The translations under genes were made by a program, and so were the position numbers. Below are positions 1 through 8,675 of a stretch of DNA of 64,000 nucleotides, piece by piece; position 1 is the first letter of the stretch, and every line of letters starts with the position of its first letter. The notes below the pieces were generated by a model. That model saw only the letters and a list, made by a program, of their open reading frames with translations. It did not search any database and was not told where the DNA came from. The stretch spans positions 992,001 to 1,056,000 of the forward strand of contig NC_013132.1 of assembly GCF_000024005.1 (NCBI RefSeq), in the 5' to 3' direction. The DNA comes from Chitinophaga pinensis DSM 2588 (GTDB lineage Bacteria; Bacteroidota; Bacteroidia; Chitinophagales; Chitinophagaceae).

Positions 1-2
1 AA

Positions 3-152
3 TGGTGGGCCTCCAAAGAGCTGGCTATACATGATATGATCATCTCGCCATGGATCGCAGCAGGTACCGGTATCGCCACTGTAATAATGATTGTATTGGT
101 CTATGTAGTAAACAGGATCAATGTGCGGGAATCCATTAATGAGATCAGCTGA
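3..152 (+). CDS. C-terminal fragment of a membrane protein
   Basis: An open frame enters from the left edge and stops at 150-152. The 49 visible residues start WWASKELAIHDM and contain one hydrophobic helix (about residues 17-38, ending VLVYVVNRIN), followed by the short polar tail VRESINEIS. A last helix with a short cytoplasmic tail fits the end of an FtsX-type ABC permease or another polytopic transporter, but too little is visible to name the family. The 5' end lies outside the window. Confidence 0.55.
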   Translation, partial: WWASKELAIHDMIISPWIAAGTGIATVIMIVLVYVVNRINVRESINEIS

Positions 153-185
153 TAAATTGTTTCACATACTTAAACTATAAAGAAG

Positions 186-488
186 ATGTTTGTACACGTT
201 GTAAATTTCTGGCTGAAGCCAGGTCTTTCAGAAGAAGATATCAAGAAATTCGAAGAAGGCGTACAGTCTCTGAAAGCGATTGAATCACTGGTGATGTTCA
301 ACGTAGGTAAGCCTGCAGCAACTGATCGTCCTGTAATAGACAAGAGCTATAGCTATTGCGAACTGACGGTATTCAACGATGAAGCAGGCCATGATATCTA
401 TCAGCAACATCCTGTACACCTGGCATTTGTAGAGAACTGCAAACACCTGTGGGAAAAGGTACTGATCTATGATTCTGAAACGATCTGA
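186..488 (+). CDS. Dabb-family (stress-responsive alpha/beta barrel) protein
   Basis: This 100-residue protein starts MFVHVVNFWLKPGLSEED, the first strand and helix of the Dabb fold (dimeric alpha/beta barrel, PF07876), and has the family's later signature HDIYQQHPVHLAFVE near residues 69-83. Family members are small soluble dimers; some are enzymes in secondary metabolism, but most are uncharacterised. The length is typical of a single domain. It starts 33 nt after the upstream membrane-protein gene, so the two may be cotranscribed. A strong terminator follows. No substrate can be inferred. Confidence 0.85.
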   Translation: MFVHVVNFWLKPGLSEEDIKKFEEGVQSLKAIESLVMFNVGKPAATDRPVIDKSYSYCELTVFNDEAGHDIYQQHPVHLAFVENCKHLWEKVLIYDSETI

Positions 489-517
489 TTAAATATCAGT
501 CCGACGAATATTTAAAT

Positions 518-554
518 AAAAAAGCAGGCAGCTCCACGAGCTGCCTGCTTTTTT
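518..554. terminator. Bidirectional rho-independent terminator
   Basis: A perfect stem with core AGCAGGCAGCT (523-533) and AGCTGCCTGCT (539-549) surrounds the loop CCACG. A-run and T-run flanks extend it to 16 bp. It lies between the rightward Dabb gene and the leftward transglutaminase gene and has U-tracts on both strands. Confidence 0.9.
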
Positions 555-568
555 ATTTAAACTAACTT

Positions 569-3124
569 TTAGTGACGTTCATAAGGCATGATAAATGTCT
601 CTTTCACCTGTCTTGATGTCAGCATATATGGGATCAATATAGCGGCCGCTATACACGCCTGCATAATGATCTGTATAGATGCATCTGCCCAGTCTTTTTT
701 TTCATAGACATAATTGAACGCCAGTATATCTGCGAGATTGAATACCAGGTAGAAAATGATAAATGCCACCAGTGCTTTCGGAAATGTATCACGCTTTTTC
801 AGGAATAGCGATACCAGTAACAGATTGAAAACAAGAATACATATTACGCCTGCCAGTTCAGTTACCAGCAGCAATTGAAGCAATGAAGTACTATGTGTGG
901 CATTCGTGAGTTTATCCAATTGTAACCAGATATTATTGCTGAAAATATCCATATTGATCAACTCATAAAATGTCTTCACCGGCATGATGAAAATACATAC
1001 CGCAACCACTACCAGGAAACCATTAATAGCAGAAGGAGAGTAGGCTGCTTGTGCCGGCTGGAATGATATTTTATAGAAGCGAAGTGCATGATGTGTAAAC
1101 ACGCCTGCAAAGAAAATAGTCAGTCCGATAATAAACCAGTTAATGCCCTGGGAAGGTGCTTCGCTCTGCGCTTTTCCTTCCATATCCCAGTAAAAGACGA
1201 AGCCAAGGAAATCATCTATCTTCTTTCTGTCTTTGATATAAGTATCCAGGAAGTTGACAGGAATATGATCCTGGTATGTTTCAAAAGTATAGTGTAGTGT
1301 GACAATATTATCCCTTACTGAAGGGACGAAGTGAAGTGCGTAATACGGATTCTTAATGTGCAGTTCTTCTTCATTAATGCTCCAGGCAGAGGGCATTTCT
1401 ATGGTAATAGTATAATCCTGTGAGAATGGATATCTCATTTCCAGCGGGGCTGTCTTCTTATCTTCTTCCTCTGCGTAGGCGGGTAAGACATCGCGTAATA
1501 GATTTGCTTTTACATTGAAGTCGATCCGGTTTATCCTGGCACTGTCTGTTTTCCAGGGAGTATGTAGCAGATAGTTCTCCCTTATTTCTATACGATCGTC
1601 ATCTTCATTGTCAATCACGCGAAGCGAAGAGTCAATGCTGACACTACCGTAAATATTCTTGTAGTAGTTCAGGAATGTATTCTCATTATCCTTCCGGCTG
1701 CTGTTAGCCAGCAAATCACGTTGATCATCTGCATATTGCATGGTGAAGATAGACGTGACGGAAAGTCTACCGGCGTTGGATTGATCAGACGGTAGCTGAA
1801 AATGTTCATATACGATGGTTTTGCCATTGGCAATATTCTTTACCGGCGTAAATCCGTTTTTACCTGCCGGATCAATGATCAATCCCTGCTGAAAATCGGA
1901 AACGGTCAGCGCCGCAAGGTTCCCTCGCTGGAAGCTGGTGGTAGCATCGATCCAGTAATCTTTTTCATTCAGTTTAGCATACACAATGGCGTGATCAAAT
2001 ATATCCGGCGCCGGCAGGAAATCGACTACACGCCCCTTATTGTAGGAGTCTACATAAGCCATGCTGGCGTAAATACCATTTGCCTTCAGAATAGTGGCCA
2101 GTAACAGCGATTTGTCTTTACAATCACCGAAACGTTGCATGAGTATTTTGTCCGGTGTATTGGGACGATGGGAGTATTCACCCATTTCAATACCCATATA
2201 ACGGATGTCATCCTGTACAAAACGGATCGCTTTCAGCATATACGTTTCCTTATTCTTGTGCGACTCTCTTTTAAGCTCTGCGATCTTTGCTTTCAGCGCT
2301 GCACCAGGTGGAGGTATTTTATTTACGCGGTCACCCCATTTGATGACTTCCATCCAGTCCTTGTATTCTGTAGCCTGTACTGTCGGATAGTTATCGTACC
2401 AGCTGGGGGCATCCTCCTCGGATTCCGGCGACTGTATGTTGGTCATTTCCCATTTGTAGACCTGCATGTTGTTGACCATCTGCCGGTCAGGCATAGGTGC
2501 GCCGTTAAATGTTTTGAAGAAGATCTCTCTGGAAGGATCTGTGATGATGCTTCTGTGAAAGTTGACAATAGGACTGGGAGAGGCGAGATAAAACAGACTG
2601 GTGAACTTATGTTCGAATATGGGATTGTTTCCCTCGATGGTATAAGCCAATTCTATCTGGTCGCCCTTACGTACATCTTCCAGGATATAGTAGGCGGTAT
2701 AAAGGCCACTGTAAATGAACCGGGAGAGGTCATCTTCCTGTTGCAATATTTTAAATTTGGAAGCCTGCAGCTGATTGATCAGTTTCCCTTTTCTGCGGAT
2801 AAGAATTTTATGAAAGAGCAGCTTTTCGTAAACGGGGTCATAATCTACCTTGATTTCTGCGGCATTCTGAATACCAGCTTCGGAGACTATCTGTTTGATT
2901 TCATGGCGGTATATAGCAGATTGTTCAACATGTTGTTGTTCTTCAAACAGCAACATATAATAACCGTTACTGACATCCCGGGCATCGGGTTCCTGCTTCA
3001 GGTCCGGTTTATAGGGAACCCGCCAGGAGGGTTCCGGTGTAATGGAAAAGTTTTTTTGTTGTGCACCGGACCTGGCAGCAACACAACACATGAATAAGAT
3101 AAGGATCGGAAGTATCCGGTACAT
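569..3124 (-). CDS. DUF3857 / transglutaminase-like protein with C-terminal DUF2569-like membrane domain
   Basis: The 851-residue product has a signal peptide (MYRILPILILFMCCVAARSG), a DUF3857 domain (about 40-240), then a transglutaminase-like core. The core shows a Cys in RFGDCKDKSLL, a His in FDHAIVYAK and an Asp in YWIDATTSF, so the Cys-His-Asp triad is complete. The C-terminus (about 690-851) has four hydrophobic segments starting INGFLVVVAVCIFIMP, resembling DUF2569. The catalytic part is therefore probably periplasmic and tethered to the inner membrane. The substrate is unknown; peptide or protein hydrolysis or crosslinking is possible. It is the last gene of a leftward operon, 16 bp after the DUF2891 gene. 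Confidence 0.85.
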   Translation of the reverse strand: MYRILPILILFMCCVAARSGAQQKNFSITPEPSWRVPYKPDLKQEPDARDVSNGYYMLLFEEQQHVEQSAIYRHEIKQIVSEAGIQNAAEIKVDYDPVYEKLLFHKILIRRKGKLINQLQASKFKILQQEDDLSRFIYSGLYTAYYILEDVRKGDQIELAYTIEGNNPIFEHKFTSLFYLASPSPIVNFHRSIITDPSREIFFKTFNGAPMPDRQMVNNMQVYKWEMTNIQSPESEEDAPSWYDNYPTVQATEYKDWMEVIKWGDRVNKIPPPGAALKAKIAELKRESHKNKETYMLKAIRFVQDDIRYMGIEMGEYSHRPNTPDKILMQRFGDCKDKSLLLATILKANGIYASMAYVDSYNKGRVVDFLPAPDIFDHAIVYAKLNEKDYWIDATTSFQRGNLAALTVSDFQQGLIIDPAGKNGFTPVKNIANGKTIVYEHFQLPSDQSNAGRLSVTSIFTMQYADDQRDLLANSSRKDNENTFLNYYKNIYGSVSIDSSLRVIDNEDDDRIEIRENYLLHTPWKTDSARINRIDFNVKANLLRDVLPAYAEEEDKKTAPLEMRYPFSQDYTITIEMPSAWSINEEELHIKNPYYALHFVPSVRDNIVTLHYTFETYQDHIPVNFLDTYIKDRKKIDDFLGFVFYWDMEGKAQSEAPSQGINWFIIGLTIFFAGVFTHHALRFYKISFQPAQAAYSPSAINGFLVVVAVCIFIMPVKTFYELINMDIFSNNIWLQLDKLTNATHSTSLLQLLLVTELAGVICILVFNLLLVSLFLKKRDTFPKALVAFIIFYLVFNLADILAFNYVYEKKDWADASIQIIMQACIAAAILIPYMLTSRQVKETFIMPYERH

Positions 3125-3140
3125 AGGGATAAGATAGGCA

Positions 3141-4247
3141 TTAATTGTTCTCTGTGGTCAGCGCATATACTGCGAAGGAAGCCAGCCAGTGTTCTCCGGC
3201 ATAATCGCCGCTGGCTACATGCGGGATGGCGGCTTCAAGATGCAGATTCGCCAGACGGAGAATTGCTTCCCTGTTTTCTGTTGTATGACGGGCAATGCCG
3301 TACAGACACCAGGCCCTGCTCAGGTTTAATCCGTACAGATGTACGAGTTTACCATCCGTGACATCTTTTACCTGCGCTACCTTGAAAGCTGTGATATCTT
3401 TGGCAAATAAGTCAGGTAGGAATGATTTGATCCATTGCTGGTATTCTGCTGCGGGCAGTATACGCCACATCAGGTCAGCTTCTTCCAGACAGGGAGAAAG
3501 AAAGTCGTAGCCACCGGGTTCCCAGGCGACAGGACAATTCTTATCAGCCAGATAGAAGCGGATAGCTGCCTGACGGATCGCGTTCTGCAAATCTGTGTCT
3601 TTGGCGGCAACAGCGTAATCCCATGCGAGCGAAAGACCGAAAGCCAGGTTGGTGTGTTCTCCTACACGAATAGGATACATCAGCTTACCAAGGAATTCAA
3701 CATATGATCTGGCGAACTGGGAGGCCAGTGGTTGCACATTGGCAGCCAGTTGATTGCCCAGTGGTGTATTCCAGGTCAGTAGTTCCCGTTGCAGCTGTAA
3801 TAACCAGCTCCAGCCGTAAATACGTTCAAACCCTTTATTTTCCTTGTTTTTAAACAGCTCCTGCTCCTGTCTGATATTGGCCGCTGTCAGGTTCTGTGTC
3901 AGTTTGGTAATGATCTCTTTTTCTTTGGCCATACCAGGGAATGACTTGAGCAGGCGTACCAGCATCCAGTGACCGTGGACGCTGCTATGCCAGTCATAAC
4001 AGCCATAAAATGCCGGATGGTAGTTCCTCGGATTGATCACCAGGGAACTGTCGGAAAATACGACGCCGGTCTTATAAGGAAACTCCTGCTGCATACAGCG
4101 GAGTGGTAATTCGGCCAGGTGTGCAGCGCCCTGGGCGGTGAGGTCCAGTAAGCCATTGCTTTTGCGCGTATAATATGCCTGTTGTGCAAATGATGCTGGC
4201 ATGAGAAAGCCGGTTATAAGAGAAAGGAGAATCAGTTTTTTCTTCAC
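3141..4247 (-). CDS. DUF2891 family secreted protein
   Basis: The 368-residue product has a signal peptide (MKKKLILLSLITGFLMPASFAQQ). Its body matches DUF2891: a conserved YGCYDWHSSVHGHWML block near residues 80-100, then helix-rich segments with GWSWLLQLQREL, EHTNLAFGLSLAWDYA and a Cys-Pro-Trp-Glu-Pro-Gly-Gly-Tyr-Asp-Phe-Leu block. The helical repeats suggest an alpha/alpha toroid of the kind seen in glycan-processing enzymes; this is inference, as the family has no established function. It lies 3 bp downstream of the FAD reductase gene and is almost certainly cotranscribed with it. Confidence 0.85.
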   Translation of the reverse strand: MKKKLILLSLITGFLMPASFAQQAYYTRKSNGLLDLTAQGAAHLAELPLRCMQQEFPYKTGVVFSDSSLVINPRNYHPAFYGCYDWHSSVHGHWMLVRLLKSFPGMAKEKEIITKLTQNLTAANIRQEQELFKNKENKGFERIYGWSWLLQLQRELLTWNTPLGNQLAANVQPLASQFARSYVEFLGKLMYPIRVGEHTNLAFGLSLAWDYAVAAKDTDLQNAIRQAAIRFYLADKNCPVAWEPGGYDFLSPCLEEADLMWRILPAAEYQQWIKSFLPDLFAKDITAFKVAQVKDVTDGKLVHLYGLNLSRAWCLYGIARHTTENREAILRLANLHLEAAIPHVASGDYAGEHWLASFAVYALTTENN

Positions 4248-4250
4248 TGT

Positions 4251-5507
4251 CTAGCGATTGAATAACAATTTTACGTAGAAGGATGGTTTAGCCAGTTTCT
4301 TACGCAGGTCTACTTCATAGAACATACAGGACAATAATTCCTGTAGCTGTTTGTTACGGCTACTGATCTTCATCAGGGTGTTGAACAGCCATGGATATTT
4401 TACCAGTTTCTGAAGACGATGACTCAGTTTCAGTTCTGGTCCGAGTATACGGTAGATTTCCGAATCATATTTCGCCAGCTGTGCAGCAGAGGTGTCATTT
4501 GCCTTCAGGGCTTCTGCCGCCTGTAAGGCAGCGATCCGGCCTGAATACAGTCCGTTGCCGATACCTTCTCCTGTAAAAGGATCAATCAGGTAAGCTGCGT
4601 CACCCACGAGCATATAACGTTCGCCGGAAATGACACGTTGTTTACTTCCCAGCGGAAGACCATAACCGTCTATGCTGCTGACCAGTTCCGCGTCTTTGAA
4701 ACGCTCTTTGAACACAGGGTCGTTTGCAATGATATCGAGCATAGACTTCTTCAGGTTCATCTTCTTTTTCCTTACAGCTTCACTGAGTACGCCTACTCCT
4801 ACATTTGCCTCGCCGTTAGGCAGCGGGAAAATCCAGAAATAACCTGGTAACAGGTCTTTCAGGAAATGCAGTTCGATGAAATTGTCAGCATTATTGCCAC
4901 TGACATTTTTATAGTAGGCGCGGATACCTGCTACATAGTGTTCAGGTTCCATTGTAATATTCGCGACTTCTTTAGTGAAAGAGGAATGCGCCCCATTGGC
5001 GATGATCAGCAGGTCGGCTTTAACTTTAAAATCATTGCTACCGGTTACATAATAACCGTCTTCTTTCAGCTCATATTTATCAACAGTTACTCCTTCAAGC
5101 AGGGTGATTTCAGACCGGCGTCTGACTTCATCCACGAGGAAGTTATCAAAGTCCATACGCTTGCACACATAACCTATCGGCGTCTCTTTGTGTTGCTGGT
5201 TGCTGCTGTTGTAATCCGGACGATAACCCACGTCCAGGCTATGTCTTCCGGGGGACACAAAGGTCACGCCCCAGCTGTTCACTTTGAAGTTGGCTTCTTT
5301 GAGCCGCGTTGCAATAGCAGGATCTATTTTGTTCAATGCAGTGATCACCTTTCCACTGAGGCCGTCTCCGCATACTTTATCGCGGGGGAAAACAGCTTTA
5401 TCCACCACGACACAGTGAATACCGAGTTGTGCCAGTTGAAGGGCGGCTGCCGTTCCCGCAGGACCTGCGCCTACAATACATACTTTAGTTTCCAACATCC
5501 TGTACAT
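4251..5507 (-). CDS. Geranylgeranyl-reductase-family FAD-dependent oxidoreductase
   Basis: This 418-residue flavoprotein has the N-terminal Rossmann motif VCIVGAGPAGTAAALQL, the following DKAVFPRDKVCGDGLSG segment typical of the geranylgeranyl reductase family, and the second FAD motif LVGDAAYLIDPFTGEGIGNG. Relatives reduce isoprenoid chains or oxidise other lipid-like substrates; no isoprenoid gene is nearby to decide. Two in-frame ATGs exist, at 5507 and 5498; the second (MLETKVCIV) places the Rossmann motif nearest the N-terminus and is equally likely. First gene of the leftward operon with the DUF2891 and transglutaminase-like genes. Confidence 0.88.
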   Translation of the reverse strand: MYRMLETKVCIVGAGPAGTAAALQLAQLGIHCVVVDKAVFPRDKVCGDGLSGKVITALNKIDPAIATRLKEANFKVNSWGVTFVSPGRHSLDVGYRPDYNSSNQQHKETPIGYVCKRMDFDNFLVDEVRRRSEITLLEGVTVDKYELKEDGYYVTGSNDFKVKADLLIIANGAHSSFTKEVANITMEPEHYVAGIRAYYKNVSGNNADNFIELHFLKDLLPGYFWIFPLPNGEANVGVGVLSEAVRKKKMNLKKSMLDIIANDPVFKERFKDAELVSSIDGYGLPLGSKQRVISGERYMLVGDAAYLIDPFTGEGIGNGLYSGRIAALQAAEALKANDTSAAQLAKYDSEIYRILGPELKLSHRLQKLVKYPWLFNTLMKISSRNKQLQELLSCMFYEVDLRKKLAKPSFYVKLLFNR

Positions 5508-5536
5508 TTAAACTGTTAAGATAAAGAAAAGAGGAA

Positions 5537-5544
5537 TATCTTCG
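5537..5544 (+). promoter_or_regulatory. Promoter-like -7 box of ybaB
   Basis: TATCTTCG differs at one position from the Bacteroidota -7 consensus TAnnTTTG and lies 20 nt before the ybaB start codon. Confidence 0.45.
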
Positions 5545-5564
5545 CGGCCTAAAATCAACTGACC

Positions 5565-5876
5565 ATGTTCGGAGACTTATTTGGAAAACTGCAGGAAGCG
5601 CAGTCTAAAATGAAAGAAAGCAAAGAGCGCCTCTCTCATATTACTGTGGATGGAGAAGCCGGCGACGGCGCTGTGAAGGTAGTTGTAACCGGTAACCGCG
5701 AAGTAAAAAGTATTGATGTAGCAGAACATCTGCTGGAAAAAGATAATAAAGAAGAACTGGAAGATCTGCTGATCACTGCATTGAACCGCGCGCTGAAAAA
5801 CGCAGAGAATGCATGGGAGTCGGAGATGAAAGGTATTGCCGGCGGTATGCTGGGTCCTCTGGGCGGCTTATTCTAA
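5565..5876 (+). CDS. YbaB/EbfC nucleoid-associated protein
   Basis: The 103-residue protein starts MFGDLFGKLQEAQSKMKES and has the family core (VDGEAGDGAVKVVVTGNREVKSIDV) followed by a helix and the glycine-rich end GMLGPLGGLF. YbaB/EbfC proteins form small dimers that bind DNA and associate with the nucleoid. Length and motif order are standard. It is divergent from the FAD reductase operon, and tRNA-Thr lies 53 nt downstream. In many bacteria ybaB neighbours dnaX or recR; that linkage is absent here. Confidence 0.93.
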   Translation: MFGDLFGKLQEAQSKMKESKERLSHITVDGEAGDGAVKVVVTGNREVKSIDVAEHLLEKDNKEELEDLLITALNRALKNAENAWESEMKGIAGGMLGPLGGLF

Positions 5877-5929
5877 GCCAGACCGCTGTGCGTCTTCTGG
5901 TCAACGGACCTATATTGCGATAACTGTAC

Positions 5930-6002
5930 GCCAATCTAGCTCAGCTGGCAGAGCAACAGTTTCGTAAATTGTAGGTCGTGGGTTCGAATCCCATGGTTGG
6001 CT
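5930..6002 (+). tRNA. tRNA-Thr (anticodon CGT)
   Basis: All arms are present: acceptor GCCAATC/GGTTGGC (with one G-T pair), D arm GCTC/GAGC, anticodon stem ACAGT/ATTGT with loop TTCGTAA, and T arm GTGGG/CCCAT around TTCGAAT. The anticodon CGT at 5963-5965 reads threonine codon ACG. The 73-nt gene ends with discriminator T; no CCA is encoded. Confidence 0.96.
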
Positions 6003-6019
6003 CCGTAGCAATGAAATTG

Positions 6020-6044
6020 AACCACCGGGAGACCACCGGTGGTT
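6020..6044 (+). terminator. Terminator of tRNA-Thr
   Basis: A 9-bp perfect stem AACCACCGG/CCGGTGGTT with a 7-nt loop is followed by a T-run (6043-6047), 17 nt after the tRNA. It probably ends the tRNA transcript and separates it from the lipoprotein gene. Confidence 0.85.
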
Positions 6045-6107
6045 TTTGTGTTTAGCCCCGATTATATTAATACTAGTTGTTATCTTTATCGGATAAAGTA
6101 TATTCCT

Positions 6108-7247
6108 ATGCGATATGTTTTGCTGCTGGCTGTGGGCATCTCTCTGTTCGCCTGCACCTCCCCAACAAATAAGACAAAGACAAATACGGAGGAACAACCC
6201 GGAAAATCTGCAGGTCTCACTGAGGCCCAGATCTTTGAGAAAGACATTGTTTTAAAAGCTGCACAAAACAGCAAAGGAAAGAACAAAGTCTCCGATAAAT
6301 ATTTCCTGGACGGGGTAGATATGTACCGTAACCAGAAGAACCCTGCAAAAGCAATCGAATTGTTTAAACAGGCCATCTTCGAACAGCCACAGGCAAGAGC
6401 CTATTTTGAACTGGGGAATGCCCTGGCAGACGAGGAAAGCCTTTCGGATGCAGCAAGCGCCTATCAGCTTGCGGAAGCACTGGACTACAAACCGACTTCC
6501 AAAGTGCTGTATAACCTGGCTTGTGTGTATTCCAGGGCAAAAGACCGTAAGTCTGCTGAATACTATCTCGTATCTGCCATTGAATTCGGCTACAGCAACG
6601 TCAAAAATATCTTTGCAGATAAGGACCTGGAATTTCTCCGCAGTACCGAGGGCTTTAATATGACCGTAACTACTGCCATCAGCGGGGCTACAGATCCTTC
6701 AAAGCTGCAATGGAACCTTTTCTGGCATGAATTCAAACCAGTAGCTTATCCACTGGTGCTGGACGAGCGCTATGGTGATAAGCTCGGTGAAGATTACATC
6801 TCTTATGAGTACGAGCGTTTCGTGGCTGAAATGAGGGATAATGAGAAGTTCTCCCGCGAGGTAGGTTTTGAATTCTATCATGTAGGACTGGCAAAAAACA
6901 GCGACAGTATCAAGACACTGATCTATGCTGTACGTAATGTGATCATGGGTGGTACGCCTCCTCCGGAATACTACATCGTTAGCTATGACGGTCATGGAAA
7001 ACTGATCGATAAGCTGCTGATCGGCGGACATAAAAAACTGTCTGAACCATTCCGCGTGGCGAAACTTTCAGAGAACGGAAATATTGAAGTGGGGCTGTTT
7101 ACACAGGTATATAAGAAGAATCCGGAAGAAGAGGGATATGAGGATAATGAGCTGGTGGAAAACAAATTCCTCAATAAAGAATTCTATGCTATCGCAGGGG
7201 ATGGTCACTTTGTTAAGAAGGACGCACTGCTGGGAATGCGGTTTTAA
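6108..7247 (+). CDS. TPR-containing lipoprotein
   Basis: The chosen ATG at 6108 gives MRYVLLLAVGISLFACTSP, a clean lipoprotein signal with Cys16 in LFAC; an upstream in-frame codon would lie inside the terminator and is rejected. Mature residues about 60-190 form tetratricopeptide-like helices (AIELFKQAIFEQPQARAYFE, DAASAYQLAEALDY, SAEYYLVSAIEFGY). The C-terminal half (about 210-379) is a separate unrecognised globular region. The product is probably membrane-anchored and protein-binding. The 3' end overlaps the convergent DUF2306 gene by 35 bp. Confidence 0.8.
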   Translation: MRYVLLLAVGISLFACTSPTNKTKTNTEEQPGKSAGLTEAQIFEKDIVLKAAQNSKGKNKVSDKYFLDGVDMYRNQKNPAKAIELFKQAIFEQPQARAYFELGNALADEESLSDAASAYQLAEALDYKPTSKVLYNLACVYSRAKDRKSAEYYLVSAIEFGYSNVKNIFADKDLEFLRSTEGFNMTVTTAISGATDPSKLQWNLFWHEFKPVAYPLVLDERYGDKLGEDYISYEYERFVAEMRDNEKFSREVGFEFYHVGLAKNSDSIKTLIYAVRNVIMGGTPPPEYYIVSYDGHGKLIDKLLIGGHKKLSEPFRVAKLSENGNIEVGLFTQVYKKNPEEEGYEDNELVENKFLNKEFYAIAGDGHFVKKDALLGMRF

Positions 7248-7878
7248 GATAGCCCGGTCCCCGGCGGATAATCGCTTCTGCAATCAGCAGATTGAGTGTC
7301 CAGCTTAGCCAGGAGATAAGAATATATGCCTGAACAGGATGAATGGGCAGGTTAAAATAACCAATGAGAAAAGCGTAAAAACGGAGTGAAATGGCAGACA
7401 GTGTAAGCGCATAACTACGGATCATCATATCGGTATGCCGTTTCCAGTGACGTTGCATCGCATAACGCCAGCCAAGAAAAGTGAAGAGGAACCATAAGGA
7501 AGCCAGTATGACAAAGCTGGTCCTTGCCGGCAGACCGCCATTGGCATAAAAGCCCATAATCAGTCCGGAAGGACCACTGAAAGCGAGTATAACCAACGCA
7601 TATATTTTCCCGGACCAGCGATGCAGGCCGGGAAATTTTTTTAGTATATAGATGCTGAATTGAATGAGTCCGGTAAGCAGTACAATTACGCTCGTAAAGA
7701 CATGCACATAGAAACTGATGCGCCAGTGCCGGATATGATACACCAGCTGTTTGGTGATCAGAAAATCCACATAGCGGTCAAATGACGTGTAGGGCAGGCT
7801 TAATAGCAGCATCAGCCAGCAGGTGTAAAGAATCACAGCTGCGAACAGATAGAAGAGAATACGTCTGCTTACCGGCAT
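7213..7878 (-). CDS. DUF2306 family membrane protein
   Basis: This 221-residue protein is mostly membrane helices, about six or seven (LFAAVILYTCWLMLLL; VFTSVIVLLTGLIQF; SFVILASLWFLFTFLGW; ILISWLSWTLNLLIA). The LHRWSGKIYAL and HWKRHTDMMIRSYALTLSAI segments with conserved histidines are typical of DUF2306. Histidines at helix ends recall haem- or metal-binding membrane proteins, but no function is established. It follows the 251-residue lipoprotein gene by 3 bp in the leftward direction. Confidence 0.8.
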   Translation of the reverse strand: MPVSRRILFYLFAAVILYTCWLMLLLSLPYTSFDRYVDFLITKQLVYHIRHWRISFYVHVFTSVIVLLTGLIQFSIYILKKFPGLHRWSGKIYALVILAFSGPSGLIMGFYANGGLPARTSFVILASLWFLFTFLGWRYAMQRHWKRHTDMMIRSYALTLSAISLRFYAFLIGYFNLPIHPVQAYILISWLSWTLNLLIAEAIIRRGPGYLKTAFPAVRPS

Positions 7879-7881
7879 CGA

Positions 7882-8637
7882 TCAATAGTTGCTATACAAA
7901 ACAAAGTTATCTCCCCTGATCTCTGTCATATCCGCATTCCCTGTAGTTGTATCTCCTTCTGCTACAAACGTAGTGGTGCGGTTAGGATAATTACTGGTAG
8001 ATGCCCAGTTGACAAACAGCTGATATTCTCCTCTTTTCTCCCAGGTACCTTTCACAGTATTCATCTGTCCGGAGAAGGTAGAATCGGTGATTTTATCATA
8101 GTAGTTCAGTTCACAGTTACCGTCATTGCTAAAATCTATGTCGCAGTGATTCCCCGCATAAAAGCCGGGATAGCTGGTAAAGTCTTTTGACAGTTTTTCG
8201 AGTACAAAAGTCTTTGTCGTCAGACTTTTGGTATTGGTTGGCTTCCATGAACCGGAGGCTTTCGCCAGGGAGGTATCCATTTTTATCGTAAACACGCCAT
8301 CAAATTCATGATCACCAGGTTCTGACAGGTTGATAGCGTAAGAACTGCCATTGTCTGTAATAGTGCCACTCAGGTTTCTTCTGAGTCCTTTATGCGTATT
8401 GTAGCCAGCTATTTTGAAACCGCTGCAATAGTTGATAGTAATGTAAATAGGACTGCCGCCAAAGTCGCCTTTATAAGTGCCCATAATGCGTGCCTCCATA
8501 GGCGTTTTCAGTTCTACAACCGGGACATCAGCGGCGGCTGCTGAACTATCTGTAGAAGCGGCGTCAGTAGCCGTGGGGTGGGAGCCGCATGCGCTAAGTA
8601 AGCATGCGCCAAGGAATGCTGTAATAACGTATTTCAC
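7882..8637 (-). CDS. Hypothetical lipoprotein
   Basis: The signal MKYVITAFLGACLLSACGSH has a lipobox LSAC with the modified Cys at residue 17. A short low-complexity Ala/Ser/Thr linker follows, then about 200 residues rich in beta strand. I do not recognise a family. It contains repeated strand-like blocks (ARIMGTYKGDFGGSPIYITI; GNCELNYYDKITDSTFSGQM) suggesting a small beta barrel or lipocalin-like fold; that is inference. It sits between the DUF2306 gene (3 bp) and the 239-residue unknown gene (38 bp), all leftward. Confidence 0.75.
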   Translation of the reverse strand: MKYVITAFLGACLLSACGSHPTATDAASTDSSAAAADVPVVELKTPMEARIMGTYKGDFGGSPIYITINYCSGFKIAGYNTHKGLRRNLSGTITDNGSSYAINLSEPGDHEFDGVFTIKMDTSLAKASGSWKPTNTKSLTTKTFVLEKLSKDFTSYPGFYAGNHCDIDFSNDGNCELNYYDKITDSTFSGQMNTVKGTWEKRGEYQLFVNWASTSNYPNRTTTFVAEGDTTTGNADMTEIRGDNFVLYSNY

Positions 8638-8675
8638 AGGGTGTTTTTTTGTAAAGTAAATAATAAAAGGAGACT

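Noticed and set aside
2135..3097. A 320-codon open frame on the + strand
   Set aside because: It lies fully antisense to the transglutaminase-like gene, has unlikely composition and no family match; it is a shadow of the real gene.
6039..6107. Upstream extension of the TPR lipoprotein gene
   Set aside because: The extension would overlap the tRNA-Thr terminator and hide the lipoprotein signal that starts at 6108.
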